DNA of 64,000 bases from assembly GCA_030432875.1 (NCBI GenBank), contig JAUILP010000003.1:1-64000 (forward strand). Direction: 5' to 3'. A model generated the notes under the pieces. It saw only the letters and a list, made by a program, of their open reading frames with translations, was not told the origin of the DNA and did not search any database. Positions within the stretch are counted from its first letter, which is position 1. Every line of letters begins with the position of its first letter. Source of the stretch: Oligoflexia bacterium (GTDB lineage Bacteria; Bdellovibrionota_B; Oligoflexia; Oligoflexales; JAGOVF01). The position numbers and the translations under genes were made by a program. Below are positions 1-12,040 of the stretch, piece by piece.

Positions 1-28
1 TACTTCTTAAATTTGCGTTTTTCAGACA

Positions 29-886
29 TTGATAGTTTCCTTCCTGTTTTTAGGGACACATTACCCATTTTACTGTTTTAATTCTACCCATTCGTATTAT
101 CTGTGTCCGAAAATAGGAGGAAGGTTACCCAGTTCGGTTTCAGAGGTCGAAAATGATGAATCAGGCGTCGTGAGTGAAATGTTGAATAGTTCTACAATGG
201 TTAGGGAGGAACCTCGACCCAGGACTCCTTCAGCCTCTACAACAACCTTTGAAAAACCAGAGATCACATACAAAGCTACTCAGGTTATTCAAAGAAAAGA
301 TCCCACTACGGGCGTCAATGGACTTCCTATCGGTACAAATATAATTGGTAAATTGTTAACCACCCTAGACACGAGGGAGAAGACACAGATTTACAAGGTC
401 TTACTGCCCTATGGAGGAAAAGGGAAAGCTGATGTTGAACTGCCTGAAAATACGATCCTTTTTGGTAACATATCCTACTCCGGCAAAGGTGATAAGGTCT
501 TTTTGACTTTTTCCAAGGCTCTCCTTCCAGATGGCAGTGAGAAAAAGATTAAGGCACAGGCATTAGGTTCAAAGGATTATGCCCCTGGGATTATGGGCGA
601 GTTTCATGGAAAGAGTGCAGAAAGAATTTCAGCAACCCTTGGGCTGGCAATGGTTTCTGCTATGTCTGAAACTTTGACAGAAAAAGAATCCCTGGGAAAT
701 CAGAGCGAAGCGGTTGCTCCGAAAGCAACCCTTAAAAACGCAGGATTGCAAGGACTTAAAAAAGTCAGTGAAATGGAAAGCCAACGGCAAGCCGCCAACC
801 TTGCAGCCGAGCCTGAATATGTAACCGTGGATGCCGGAAAAGAAATTATTGTAAGCCTTTTAGAAACCTACTATGGCGAAGAATGA
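29..886 (+). CDS. VirB10/TrbI/TraB-like conjugation protein (start uncertain)
   Basis: The C-terminal half (GLPIGTNIIGKLLTTLDTRE...LPENTILFGNISYSGKGDKVFLTFSKALLPDGSEKKIKAQAL...GKEIIVSLLE) resembles the VirB10/TrbI fold. Neighbouring genes are FtsK-like and integrase. Confidence 0.55.
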   Translation: MIVSFLFLGTHYPFYCFNSTHSYYLCPKIGGRLPSSVSEVENDESGVVSEMLNSSTMVREEPRPRTPSASTTTFEKPEITYKATQVIQRKDPTTGVNGLPIGTNIIGKLLTTLDTREKTQIYKVLLPYGGKGKADVELPENTILFGNISYSGKGDKVFLTFSKALLPDGSEKKIKAQALGSKDYAPGIMGEFHGKSAERISATLGLAMVSAMSETLTEKESLGNQSEAVAPKATLKNAGLQGLKKVSEMESQRQAANLAAEPEYVTVDAGKEIIVSLLETYYGEE

Positions 887-2328
887 GCGGCCATAAGTCA
901 AACGGTAAGGGCATTGAAGATCAAATTCTACTAGTTTTAAAAGTAGTTTCAACCTTGGTAAAGATATGCTTGATGGGATTCAGAAAGATAGATCTTAAAA
1001 AATCTGATACATGGTTTATTGGTTGCAATTTTGCTCTGTTTATTGCGGCCGCATTGTTAATCTGGCAAAGATTTTTTGGCTTTGATTTTGGCTTCATTCG
1101 CAATAACGGAGTAAAGATAATACTAGAAATATTCGTTGGCTGGCCCTTTGTAGATCAATTGATTGCGATATATGGCGTCTCCTTTTTTGGTGGCGTCTTT
1201 TTTTTGGGCTTTATCGAGCTTCGAAGGATCAAATATTACCAACTGGCTATAATAAAAACAGGGCTCAAGAATGGGCTTGGACAAGTTCCCGTAGTCAAAT
1301 CAATTGAAACTTTTCAAGACAATCGAATCAAGCTTCTTATCGAATCCAATGGACTTGGTGTGAATAGCTTTGAGTCAAAAAAAGACAATTTAACAGCCTC
1401 ATTTCGCAAAACAATCGAAAGCATCGAGTATGCTGAAGATAAAGGAAAGGTAATCATTTATCTCATAGAAAGAGAATTACCAAAATTAATTGAATTCCAT
1501 AACCTAATTGCAAAACAGAAAGGAGAATATCAATTTGTAATTGGTCAATCATTAAAAGGTCCACAATTTCAGAAAATTCAAACATTGCCGCATTTGTTAA
1601 TTTCCGGCGCTACAGGTGGAGGTAAGTCAATATTTTTTCGATCGACAATGCTTTCCTTGCTTAAATCATCTCCCCATATTCAACTTTACCTTTTAGATAT
1701 GAAGCGTGGTGTTGAAGTCAAAGAGTTTGAACAATTGCCAAACGTTCATACTGCAAAGACGGAAGCAGAGGCCGTAACCGTTCTTGAATTTCTAGAGAGA
1801 GAAATGAATAGACGTTATGAAATTCTTGAAAAAAGCAATAGAAAGTCAGTTGACCCCAATAGAGATTCACTTGATTTGATAATTGTTGGAGTAGATGAAG
1901 CTGCTAGCTTATTTGGAAAGAATGCAAACCCAATTGCCAAGAAATGTATTGACGAATTGGCAAGACTGGCGCGCGCTTCAGGAATTCATCTTGTACTTGC
2001 AACGCAAAAGCCAGTAAAGGACGCCATAGACACGGGTACATTGGATAACCTCACAGGTCGAATGACTTTTAGGATGATATCAAGTGCTGCTTCCAATGTG
2101 GCTATGGGAGGTAATCTTGCGAAGAAGTTGCCTCCCGTGAAAGGCCGCGCTATCTGGGTCAATGGCAATGAATATTTTGAAGTACAAGCACCTTATATCA
2201 GCGAACAAGATTTAGAAAATGAAATTTCTGTAATCAAAAATGAATTTGAAACCAAAAAAAGGGGAAATAAACAGCAAATGATCATGTCAAAATCGGAAAC
2301 CAAAAATTTAGAAGTAGAATTTGAGTAA
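883..2328 (+). CDS. FtsK/SpoIIIE-domain DNA translocase, coupling-protein type
   Basis: Walker A GATGGGKS, Walker B LDLIIVGVDEA, and LVLATQKP motif. N-terminal TM segments. 4-bp overlap with the upstream ORF. Confidence 0.85.
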   Translation: MSGHKSNGKGIEDQILLVLKVVSTLVKICLMGFRKIDLKKSDTWFIGCNFALFIAAALLIWQRFFGFDFGFIRNNGVKIILEIFVGWPFVDQLIAIYGVSFFGGVFFLGFIELRRIKYYQLAIIKTGLKNGLGQVPVVKSIETFQDNRIKLLIESNGLGVNSFESKKDNLTASFRKTIESIEYAEDKGKVIIYLIERELPKLIEFHNLIAKQKGEYQFVIGQSLKGPQFQKIQTLPHLLISGATGGGKSIFFRSTMLSLLKSSPHIQLYLLDMKRGVEVKEFEQLPNVHTAKTEAEAVTVLEFLEREMNRRYEILEKSNRKSVDPNRDSLDLIIVGVDEAASLFGKNANPIAKKCIDELARLARASGIHLVLATQKPVKDAIDTGTLDNLTGRMTFRMISSAASNVAMGGNLAKKLPPVKGRAIWVNGNEYFEVQAPYISEQDLENEISVIKNEFETKKRGNKQQMIMSKSETKNLEVEFE

Positions 2329-2334
2329 TTTGTT

Positions 2335-3093
2335 ATGGCTAACAAAAACAAATTTGCTTTGACAGAAAGAGACTTAAAATTACTTACATTTGCATTTGAA
2401 AGTAAAATATTAAATTTGCAGCAAATCAATAACTATATTTTTGGGAATAAAGATTTTTCTACAGTATGGCGCAGGGTTCGAAAGGTGGAGACAAATGGAT
2501 ACCTTGAAAGAATACCCTACCTTTCAAATGACAATACATTCTCTGGCTATTCAATCACCAATAAGGGGCTGAAAGCAATTAAGTGTGTATTTCCTTATTG
2601 TATAAGTTCTAATAAATTAAAAAGTGATTCGATCCTACACGATTTAGACCTTGTCGACATCAGAAAGTCATTTGAGAAATTTTCTGTTGTGAATAACTAC
2701 CTGACAGAGAATTTGCTTCAAAATTGTGATGAGTTTGATAGCGACTACAAACTTCGGCCTTTTGTCAATCTTAGAAGCGACGCAGTTTTAGAGCTTCAAC
2801 TGAAATCAGGACCTTCTTATTTGGCATTAGAATATGAGCCATCGCTAAAAAGTAAGAAAAGGTATTTTGATAAGATCCTATCATACTACAGCGAAAGCGA
2901 AATTATTGGAATTCTATATGTCAGTCCAGATGAGGGCATTATAAAATCAATACAAAAAGCTGAAAGCCAAATTTGCCAAAGATATGGAGGTAAATTCAAA
3001 ATTTTTTTTTGCAGGTCAAAAAATGTCTTAAAAGAACAGTCTCAGATTCATTTTGAGAATCAAGAAGGCCATCCGTTGATTTTTAAAAAGTAG
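2335..3093 (+). CDS. Replication-relaxation-like winged-helix protein
   Basis: LTERDLKLLTFAFESKILNLQQINNYIFG... plus a LRSDAVLELQ...LALEYEPSLKSKKRYFDKI region typical of replic_relax proteins. It sits next to the FtsK-type ATPase. Confidence 0.6.
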   Translation: MANKNKFALTERDLKLLTFAFESKILNLQQINNYIFGNKDFSTVWRRVRKVETNGYLERIPYLSNDNTFSGYSITNKGLKAIKCVFPYCISSNKLKSDSILHDLDLVDIRKSFEKFSVVNNYLTENLLQNCDEFDSDYKLRPFVNLRSDAVLELQLKSGPSYLALEYEPSLKSKKRYFDKILSYYSESEIIGILYVSPDEGIIKSIQKAESQICQRYGGKFKIFFCRSKNVLKEQSQIHFENQEGHPLIFKK

Positions 3094-3272
3094 TCTCTTC
3101 ATTTTAATAAGCTAAATTCTTGTTTATTTCAATAACCCAAAGGCTACCAAACATTTGCCAAATCATTTGGTAGAGTCAATGCCGTAAGCATTGAAGACCA
3201 TTATCTTACAATTCCAGTTATAAAAGTCAGTCAGTATTTTAGGCAAAAAAAAATCACATAAAGGATAAATTT

Positions 3273-3728
3273 ATGAAACAATCGTCAATTTTAATTCTGT
3301 TATTTGGCTTGTTGAGCACTGGTTGTCAGTCTATGAAAGAATCACTGGTAGTAGGAATCGGGTCAGGAGCCGCAACCGGGTTTGTGGCTGGTTCCATGAA
3401 TGCTCAAGGAAAAAGTTCTGGGAGAAAGATGCAGCAAGCAGGAAGAGGCGCATTAATTGGAGCTGCCATTGGCGGCCTTGCTAGTTATCTGATTCACGGG
3501 TCTCTGGAAAAGAGAGACTCAGCGACAAGAAAAAATGCCCTTTTAAATCTGGACAAGTTTTCTGTTTCTAACCCAACAAATTCGACTGAAGTAAAGGATT
3601 TTGGACTTTCTGCTCCGGACGTAGATAAAGAATGTTTCGATTGGGAGGTTAAGGGTAATAGGCTTGTGCAAAAGCATTGTGTTTGGACCATTAACGGCAA
3701 TTCCGGTTGGATTCCATACAAGAAATGA
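3273..3728 (+). CDS. Glycine-zipper lipoprotein
   Basis: Lipobox LLSTGC, followed by GSGAATGFVAGS...GALIGAAIGGLASY glycine zipper. Confidence 0.6.
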   Translation: MKQSSILILLFGLLSTGCQSMKESLVVGIGSGAATGFVAGSMNAQGKSSGRKMQQAGRGALIGAAIGGLASYLIHGSLEKRDSATRKNALLNLDKFSVSNPTNSTEVKDFGLSAPDVDKECFDWEVKGNRLVQKHCVWTINGNSGWIPYKK

Positions 3729-4087
3729 TGGATATGAACAAAGGTATTGATGATAGAGCACTAGAAAAGAAGAAAGTAAAAAGAATTTTATTGGACAATA
3801 ATTCCGCCACAAATTTAGAACGGCTCGTTACAAGATTACGGAAGGATTCCTGCAAAACAGATGCTTCAAAAGTGGTAAATCAAATTCTTGAATTGTTTTT
3901 TAACAAAAATTTCGACCAAGAATATAGAACGATTAAGGAACAGTTTTTTGATAAGAAAAAATATCTCAAAAATCTTTTCGATCAAAAATCTGATCTGGAA
4001 ATTGATGAATCCATCAGTCAATACTTACAACAAAATCGGAAGAAAAAAAGAGCAGATCAGAAAATACACACTAAACGTCAACATTAA
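3725..4087 (+). CDS. Small charged hypothetical protein
   Basis: ORF directly follows the glycine-zipper ORF. The likely start is the ATG at 3725, inside the track ORF 3707..4087. Confidence 0.4.
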   Translation: MMDMNKGIDDRALEKKKVKRILLDNNSATNLERLVTRLRKDSCKTDASKVVNQILELFFNKNFDQEYRTIKEQFFDKKKYLKNLFDQKSDLEIDESISQYLQQNRKKKRADQKIHTKRQH

Positions 4088-4164
4088 CCTGGAGAAAACA
4101 TTAAATTATTTCCCAAAACATGGAAAAAAGAAATTGATAATGCTACCAATAAGGATAGAACCAT

Positions 4165-4383
4165 TTGATCAATCGTAAAAATGGTCCTGTGCTCTTTGAA
4201 AATCAAATAGAGGAAAGATATATTACTTCTTCGGAATTAGCTTTCAAGCTCGGGGTATCCGTACATACTGTTCGTGCTTGGAGAAAATTTCGGATTATCA
4301 CACCAATTAAATTTGGAAGGTCAGTTAGGTGGCTCTTCAGCTCGGTTGTTGAGGAGTTGGCTAAAAAGGAAAATTCCAGATGA
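4165..4383 (+). CDS. Excisionase/MerR-type helix-turn-helix protein
   Basis: YITSSELAFKLGVSVHTVRAWRKFRIITPIKFGRSVRW is a DNA-binding excisionase-like HTH. It immediately precedes and overlaps the integrase. Confidence 0.7.
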   Translation: MINRKNGPVLFENQIEERYITSSELAFKLGVSVHTVRAWRKFRIITPIKFGRSVRWLFSSVVEELAKKENSR

Positions 4384-5711
4384 AAAGTCGTGATAAAAAA
4401 GTAAATTATTATTTAACTCCAAGTGGCACCTGGCGTGTCAGGTTTTATTGTGAAAACAATAAGGTTCAAAACAGAGTTTGCAAAACCAAGACGGAACGTG
4501 ATGCTTTGGTCAGGGCGATTAAAAACCGCGAAGAGTTGGATTATTGGTTTCCTGAAGATTCAGGAACTGATACCCCAATTTTGATTAAAGACTTCAAATC
4601 GCTTTCTGAACTTTGGATTGATCATTCAAGAAACGTCAGGGAAATATCTGAATCCTGTCTCATGAACTATCAAGGTCACCTTAATAATCATATTCTTTCA
4701 GTTCTTGGTGATAAAGTTCTGAAAGAGATCAAATTAAGGGACATTGAGGAACTGGCATCGAAGCTGAAGCAAAAGAAGCCTAGGACAAAGCCATATCAGG
4801 CCATCAGAAAATCTCGGCTCGACGAGGATTATTTTGAAGACGATGAGTTTCTATCACAATCCTATAGAAAAGAAATTTTAACGGTCGCCTGCATGATTAC
4901 AAAATTTGGCTTTGAACGAAGTTACTTGGTCTCTAACCCATTTAGGGAATTTGTGCTCCCTAAGTTACCGGATCTTCCGTATGACTACTGGAGACTTGAA
5001 GATGAAGATAAGTTTCTTCAATGGCTGGAAGATGGAGGAATGGTTGAAAAGAAAGTGATGCGACCCCATAGTTTAAAAAATGGAAAACCTGAATACTTTC
5101 TCAAGAGATTCAGGACAAGGAATGTGCAAAACATTTATGACATTGTTTTGTTCGCTTTAAGATCGGGGCTTAGAAAAGGTGAAATTGGAGCTTTAACCAG
5201 AAGGGATGTCGTTTTTTCAAAAAATTATTTGATAGTTAGAAGGTCTTTCAGTGAGAAGGAAAATCGTCTCAAGAAAACCACTAAAGGAAAAACCTATCGA
5301 ATCATAGAAATGAATGACGACATGGTAGAGATTTTGAAGAGAAGGGTAGAGAAGGCTAAATCCGATAAAGATTTTCTATTTAATACCCGTGCATGGGCCA
5401 TCAAGAATTTTTCTAAATACTGTATCAAAGCAGGAGTACGGGAAATTCACTTTCATAGTCTCAGGCATACTTGTTTGACAAATCTTGCAAACGGCTATGG
5501 AATGCAAAAGCCCTTGCCTCTACCCCAGGTACAAAAAATTGCTGGCCATAGAGACATAGCCACAACTATGCGTTATGTCCACACAGACGGTATTGAAAAT
5601 ACCTGTTCTATGCAGCTTTCAAGATCACAAAGAAAGCAACAGTTGAATGCCCAGAAAAGTGACAAAGATTCAGGGTCATTTGGTAAGCTCAGGTTGATAT
5701 CTAATAATTAA
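4380..5711 (+). CDS. Tyrosine recombinase/integrase
   Basis: Catalytic pattern: ALRSGLRKGEIGAL (R), HFHSLRHTCLT (HxxR), AGHRDIATTMRYVHTD (H...Y). Confidence 0.9.
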   Translation: MKSRDKKVNYYLTPSGTWRVRFYCENNKVQNRVCKTKTERDALVRAIKNREELDYWFPEDSGTDTPILIKDFKSLSELWIDHSRNVREISESCLMNYQGHLNNHILSVLGDKVLKEIKLRDIEELASKLKQKKPRTKPYQAIRKSRLDEDYFEDDEFLSQSYRKEILTVACMITKFGFERSYLVSNPFREFVLPKLPDLPYDYWRLEDEDKFLQWLEDGGMVEKKVMRPHSLKNGKPEYFLKRFRTRNVQNIYDIVLFALRSGLRKGEIGALTRRDVVFSKNYLIVRRSFSEKENRLKKTTKGKTYRIIEMNDDMVEILKRRVEKAKSDKDFLFNTRAWAIKNFSKYCIKAGVREIHFHSLRHTCLTNLANGYGMQKPLPLPQVQKIAGHRDIATTMRYVHTDGIENTCSMQLSRSQRKQQLNAQKSDKDSGSFGKLRLISNN

Positions 5712-5744
5712 TTGGCAAAAAATAATTTGCCTTTGGAAGTAAAA

Positions 5745-5782
5745 AAAAATCCAAGTTTCGCAAAAATGAAACTTGGATTTTT
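5745..5782. terminator. Probable bidirectional terminator
   Basis: AAAAATCCAAGTTTC (5745-5759) and GAAACTTGGATTTTT (5768-5782) form a 15-bp perfect stem with A and T tracts. Confidence 0.8.
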
Positions 5783-5876
5783 CTGTTTCGAGAAAGGACG
5801 AATTCAAATTCGTCCCGAAAAATCGTCCCGAAAGGGGGTAGCGTCCCCCTAACTAGGCGAAATCATAGGCAGAATG

Positions 5877-7580
<1,704 letters not shown>

Positions 7581-7607
7581 TTAAAAGCTAACGAGCGCAA
7601 ATAATTT

Positions 7608-7895
7608 TTATTCTAAAACGCCTAAAATATCATCTTCACGAAGAATCAGGTGCTCTTCACCATCAATTTTGACTTCGCTGCCAGAATATTTTCCAAAAAG
7701 AATTCGGTCACCAACTTTGACATCAGGCTTTTTGCTTTTACCATCTTCTAAAATTTTGCCATTACCGACGGCGATGACGGTACCTTCCATTGGCTTCTCT
7801 TTAGCATTGTCAGGAATAATGATGCCGCCAACAGTGCGCTCTTCGGATTGAACGCGCTTTACCAGGATACGGTCCTGAAGTGGTCGGATTTTCAT
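7608..7895 (-). CDS. groS: Co-chaperonin GroES
   Basis: [44 protein letters not shown]... is a classic GroES, located upstream of groL. Confidence 0.99.
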   Translation of the reverse strand: MKIRPLQDRILVKRVQSEERTVGGIIIPDNAKEKPMEGTVIAVGNGKILEDGKSKKPDVKVGDRILFGKYSGSEVKIDGEEHLILREDDILGVLE

Positions 7896-8153
7896 AAGAA
7901 ATGTCCTCCTTTAACTAGAAACAGTGTTTGATTTATAAGCCCTTTTGGAGTAAAAACTGCCCCAATGCCATGATTAAACAACCAAAAACAGTGGTTTTTC
8001 CCCAAATTAAGGGTACATACAAAAATGACTTTTATTCCAAAAAACTACAGGACGTAATGTAATATGCTGAAAAAGCTTGTCAAGAGATCAAAGAAAAAAA
8101 AATTTCTATGAAGGCAAAGCATGTCGAGGGATACCTGGTTACCAGGGGGCAAG

Positions 8154-9134
8154 CTATAGGTAGATATTTTTACTCGAACTGGGTTCAATATCACTCATAA
8201 GACAGGCGTCAAACTCAGTAAAATGCGCTTTTAACTCTTTAAGGAAATAATTCTTGGCTCTAAGAGATGTGGTATTTTGATTGAAATCTATGATAATTCG
8301 GCTTTTTTTAGGGTCATTTGGGCTCATAACCACGTGTAACTCCTCCTGACTATCGCCAGATTCACTCCCGCGGGCCATGTAAATATTTTTAAAATCAGAC
8401 CAGTCATAGCTGAAGACCTTAAATCCATAGCCTATCTTTAATCCTACCTTATTTATAAGGATAAACTTTGGGGCACTAAACATTTCTTTGATTATCCCCG
8501 CCCACGGCAGCACGACCATAATAACGAAGGCCGCTCCTAATAAAGGAAGAAAAAACTCAGTTGATGCAACTAACCTGAGGAAATATGGGACAAGCAAAAA
8601 TAGGCTACAACCCAGAAGAGCATAAAGTGATTTATTAATAAGGTTACGAGGATACAAGGTAAAACGCTTTCCTTGCCCAGGAATTTCTTCGATAAAATAG
8701 AACCGTTCTTGCTCCTCGGCAAAGCGATTTCTAAAGTAAGCAATAGCATCTTCGTCTTCACGATCTATTTCGATGATTTTTTGCCAAAGTGAATACTCGC
8801 TTTCAAAATCACCTTTTTGACGCATAAGCAGCGACTTAAGCTTAAGCGCTTCGGTATTTTGAGGACCAAGAAAAAGAAGATTTTCTAAAGCTAACTCCGC
8901 ATCAGCCTTGTGGCCTTCGGCAAGCATTTTTTTGATGTTTGTCATGTGATTCATGACCAAATATTCGGCATAAAGTCTCAGTTCTTTAGTTTTTATTGGG
9001 TTTGCCAAGAAAGCCGGGAGTGATATGATGGGAATCTTTAGCTGCAAAAACAGCTCCTTGATGCGATTTTTTTTGAAAGGTTTTTTTTGTGACCAACTCC
9101 TCCGCTCAGAATTTATCCAACCTAGATGTGCCAA
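8154..9134 (-). CDS. TPR-containing membrane protein (start likely internal)
   Basis: TPR-like helices (EGHKADAELALENLLFLGPQNTEALKLKSLLMRQKGDFESEYSLW), then two hydrophobic segments. The annotated N-terminus overlaps the divergent amidohydrolase, so an internal Met near 8960 is more plausible. Confidence 0.6.
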   Translation of the reverse strand: MAHLGWINSERRSWSQKKPFKKNRIKELFLQLKIPIISLPAFLANPIKTKELRLYAEYLVMNHMTNIKKMLAEGHKADAELALENLLFLGPQNTEALKLKSLLMRQKGDFESEYSLWQKIIEIDREDEDAIAYFRNRFAEEQERFYFIEEIPGQGKRFTLYPRNLINKSLYALLGCSLFLLVPYFLRLVASTEFFLPLLGAAFVIMVVLPWAGIIKEMFSAPKFILINKVGLKIGYGFKVFSYDWSDFKNIYMARGSESGDSQEELHVVMSPNDPKKSRIIIDFNQNTTSLRAKNYFLKELKAHFTEFDACLMSDIEPSSSKNIYL

Positions 9135-10477
9135 AACCTAATTCTACTCCGTTTGAAGGTATTCTTTTTAAAGGGGGACGCCTCCTAACCCTGAGCCCAG
9201 AAGGTGAACTGATTTGGATTCCCGATTCTTTTTTGGCCACAAGTCAAAACGGACTCATTAAAGATGTGGGGGCCATGGAGAGCTTTTCTAACGAGTTATA
9301 TCAAAATTTTCAGCATGTTGATGCGACGGGATATTGGCTTACCCCTGGTTTAATAAATGCCCATACCCATGTCCCTATGAGCTTTTTTCGCGGTCTAGCC
9401 CACAAAAAAGAGCAAATGATAGAAAAATTCATGTTTCCCTTAGAAAAATCTCTCACGCCAGACTTAATTACCCCCCTTTCCTATAGTTATATTATTGATG
9501 GCCTAAAATCCGGGGTGACGACCTTTGGCGATCATTACTATTTTGCGAGGCAGGTGGCCAATGCCTTTGACGATTTGGGGGTTCGTGCCGTCGTCGGTGA
9601 AACCCTTGCTGATGAGAGCGGAGCCTTTCCGAGTCGCGCTAAAATTTCAGAGGTCAAATTGTGGCTCGATGAATGGCCGCACTCATCTCGCATAACGGCG
9701 GCGCTTGCGCCTCACGCCACAAACACCGTTTCTTTTGAATTTTTAAAAGAAATTTGCTCTCTAGCAAAAGACCGCGACCTTCCAATTCATATGCACCTGG
9801 CACAAACACAAAGAGAACACCAAGAGGTGTCACAACGGTATGGGATGAGTCCCGTTTCTTTAGCGATTAAAGCTGGTTTAAAAGGCCCCAAAGCTTTGGC
9901 AGTACATTTGGTGGCAGTATCGGAAACTGATATTGCCGCTATTAAAAAAGAAAATATCACCCCATGTTTTTGCCCTGCTTCCCAGATCATTTATGAAAAA
10001 CTCGCCCCAATTGACCTGTTTTATAAGGAAGAAATTCCATTTGCCCTCGCCACTGACTGCGCCGCCTCTCACGATAGTACCGATCTTATGAGCGAAATGC
10101 GGCTAGCTTATTTACTTCTCAGAGACCGGCTGGGTGGCGAAGCGGCTCTCAATATTTCGCTAAAAAACATCTTCGCTGCTACCACCATGAATCCTGCCAA
10201 AGCTCTAGGTCTTGAGAGACAAGCTGGGGTCCTTGCTCCCGGATACAAGGCTGATATCGTTTTTTTAAAAGAGGATATTGGCGCTTTGCCACTTTTTGCT
10301 CCTCTTGAAAATTATATCTTTTCTTTACGTAGCCGCCATGTACAGCATGTTATGATTGACGGTCATTGGGTTTTATGGCGTCAAGAACTTTACAGTAAAA
10401 AAGAAAAAGACCTGAGTGAACTTTATAGCAATGCCGTAAATAGTATTTATGCAAAATTAGGTAGCGCTTTATTTTAA
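9089..10477 (+). CDS. Amidohydrolase of the MTA/SAH deaminase-chlorohydrolase type
   Basis: GLINAHTHVPMSFFRGLAHKK, GVTTFGDHYYF, ALATDCAASHDSTDLMSEMRLA, and GYKADIVFL motifs. Confidence 0.85.
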   Translation: MTNSSAQNLSNLDVPKPNSTPFEGILFKGGRLLTLSPEGELIWIPDSFLATSQNGLIKDVGAMESFSNELYQNFQHVDATGYWLTPGLINAHTHVPMSFFRGLAHKKEQMIEKFMFPLEKSLTPDLITPLSYSYIIDGLKSGVTTFGDHYYFARQVANAFDDLGVRAVVGETLADESGAFPSRAKISEVKLWLDEWPHSSRITAALAPHATNTVSFEFLKEICSLAKDRDLPIHMHLAQTQREHQEVSQRYGMSPVSLAIKAGLKGPKALAVHLVAVSETDIAAIKKENITPCFCPASQIIYEKLAPIDLFYKEEIPFALATDCAASHDSTDLMSEMRLAYLLLRDRLGGEAALNISLKNIFAATTMNPAKALGLERQAGVLAPGYKADIVFLKEDIGALPLFAPLENYIFSLRSRHVQHVMIDGHWVLWRQELYSKKEKDLSELYSNAVNSIYAKLGSALF

Positions 10478-10669
10478 TATGAGATTATCTGACTTTAGAC
10501 CATTCAGAACTCTATTGGATTCTTCTTTATTAGCAAGAGAAGATGTAAGGGTGATTTTTTTAAGTTTACTTATCTGAGCAAATAACAAATAATTCCGCAG
10601 AAGAACGCATTTTTTGCAAATTCAGTCACTGATAAAAGTGACAAAACCTCAGTTAACCATAGGGCCTAG

Positions 10670-12040
10670 ATGTATCTCGCAAAAGAACCAAGCACAAACC
10701 CAGCTCACAAAGCAATGAGCCTAAATAAAAACTCTATCTACAGCTTTTGGATAATGCTTTTTTTCTGTGGTGTGATCCCAGTGAGCGCCTTTTCTCAAAC
10801 TGACCTAGACCCAATCATCGAACCTTTATTAAAACGCTACCGTATCACGCCTCTGCAGACATTAAATGCTAGGAATGAGGCCCTCTATGAAGCTGGCGCG
10901 CGATTATTTAGCGACAATATCCTTTCTGGAAACCGGAATATCAGCTGCCAGGATTGCCATACCCCCAGGAACGGAACCTCCGATGGCCTGGCTTTGTCTC
11001 TCGGCCAAGGAAAAAATCTAGACTTTGGCCAAAGCAAGAGGCAACTTAAAGGTGCTGTATTAAGGCGTAATAGCAGCGCCCTATTTAACTTAGGTCAGGC
11101 GGCTGCAACCCATATGTTTTGGGATAGTCGTGTCAAATATCAATATTGGGGCGACCCTGGCTATGTGACGCCAGAACCTCGACTTAATGGCTCACAGCCA
11201 GCCGCAAAAGATATCGTAGAAAACCTCAAGCGTCCTGTGGATGTTCAAGCATTGTTTCCTCCTCTGGCTCGTGATGAAATGCGGGGCTATAAAGGAGAGA
11301 ACGAACTCGCAAACGCTGATACCAATGAGGAAGTTTGGCGACGGTTGGTGGTACGTATTCGAAGAGAGCGTCCACAAATTCTCTCCTTAATAGAACAAGC
11401 TTATCAACTTGATAGTCCATACGAGGTTAATATCGGCCATGTTGGCGGTGCCATTGGCGAATTCATTTCCCACCGTTTTCAGGCAACTGATACACCATTT
11501 GACCGCTATTTGAATGGCAATAAGGGGGCTTTAACTGCCGAGCAGAAAAAAGGCCTCATGATTTTTTTAGAAAGAGGGCGCTGTGTTTTTTGCCACAATG
11601 GTCCTTTGCTTAGCAATAATGTCGTTATGAGCACCGGAGTCCCCCCCCTGGCTGCCGTTGGACAAGAGCTAGACAAGGGACGCGGCTCAGTGACCGCTGA
11701 TAAAAATGACAATTTTCTTTTCCGCACCCCACCGCTGAGAAATGTTGTCTTTACTGCCCCTTACATGCATGATGGCATTTTTATAACGCTGGCGGAAGTG
11801 ATTGAGCATTATGATAACGTTTACCAATCTTTAGATAGCTTTCAGGCAGATCCAAAGCTTTTCACCCCTTATACCAGTAAAATCAAGCAAGAGAAAAATA
11901 ATGCTATATTAAGCTCCATTGCTGATCAAATTTCCCCATTGATACAATCACCCCTTAACCTTAGTAATGAAGAAAAAAGTGCGCTTTTAGAGTTTCTTTC
12001 ATCGGGCCTGAGAGATGATAGTTTTTTACAAGAGTTATAG
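10670..12040 (+). CDS. Di-haem cytochrome c peroxidase/MauG-like protein
   Basis: Two CxxCH motifs (CQDCH, CVFCH), plus FRTPPLRNVVFTAPYMHDGIFITLAEVIEHYD. Signal peptide present. Confidence 0.9.
   Translation: MYLAKEPSTNPAHKAMSLNKNSIYSFWIMLFFCGVIPVSAFSQTDLDPIIEPLLKRYRITPLQTLNARNEALYEAGARLFSDNILSGNRNISCQDCHTPRNGTSDGLALSLGQGKNLDFGQSKRQLKGAVLRRNSSALFNLGQAAATHMFWDSRVKYQYWGDPGYVTPEPRLNGSQPAAKDIVENLKRPVDVQALFPPLARDEMRGYKGENELANADTNEEVWRRLVVRIRRERPQILSLIEQAYQLDSPYEVNIGHVGGAIGEFISHRFQATDTPFDRYLNGNKGALTAEQKKGLMIFLERGRCVFCHNGPLLSNNVVMSTGVPPLAAVGQELDKGRGSVTADKNDNFLFRTPPLRNVVFTAPYMHDGIFITLAEVIEHYDNVYQSLDSFQADPKLFTPYTSKIKQEKNNAILSSIADQISPLIQSPLNLSNEEKSALLEFLSSGLRDDSFLQEL

Noticed and set aside
3888-4178. 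Alternative frame ORF overlapping the small charged protein
   Set aside because: Fully overlaps a better-placed ORF and has no recognisable domain.
7896-8060. Possible CIRCE (HrcA) operator upstream of groES
   Set aside because: No TTAGCACTC-N9-GAGTGCTAA-like repeat could be found by eye.
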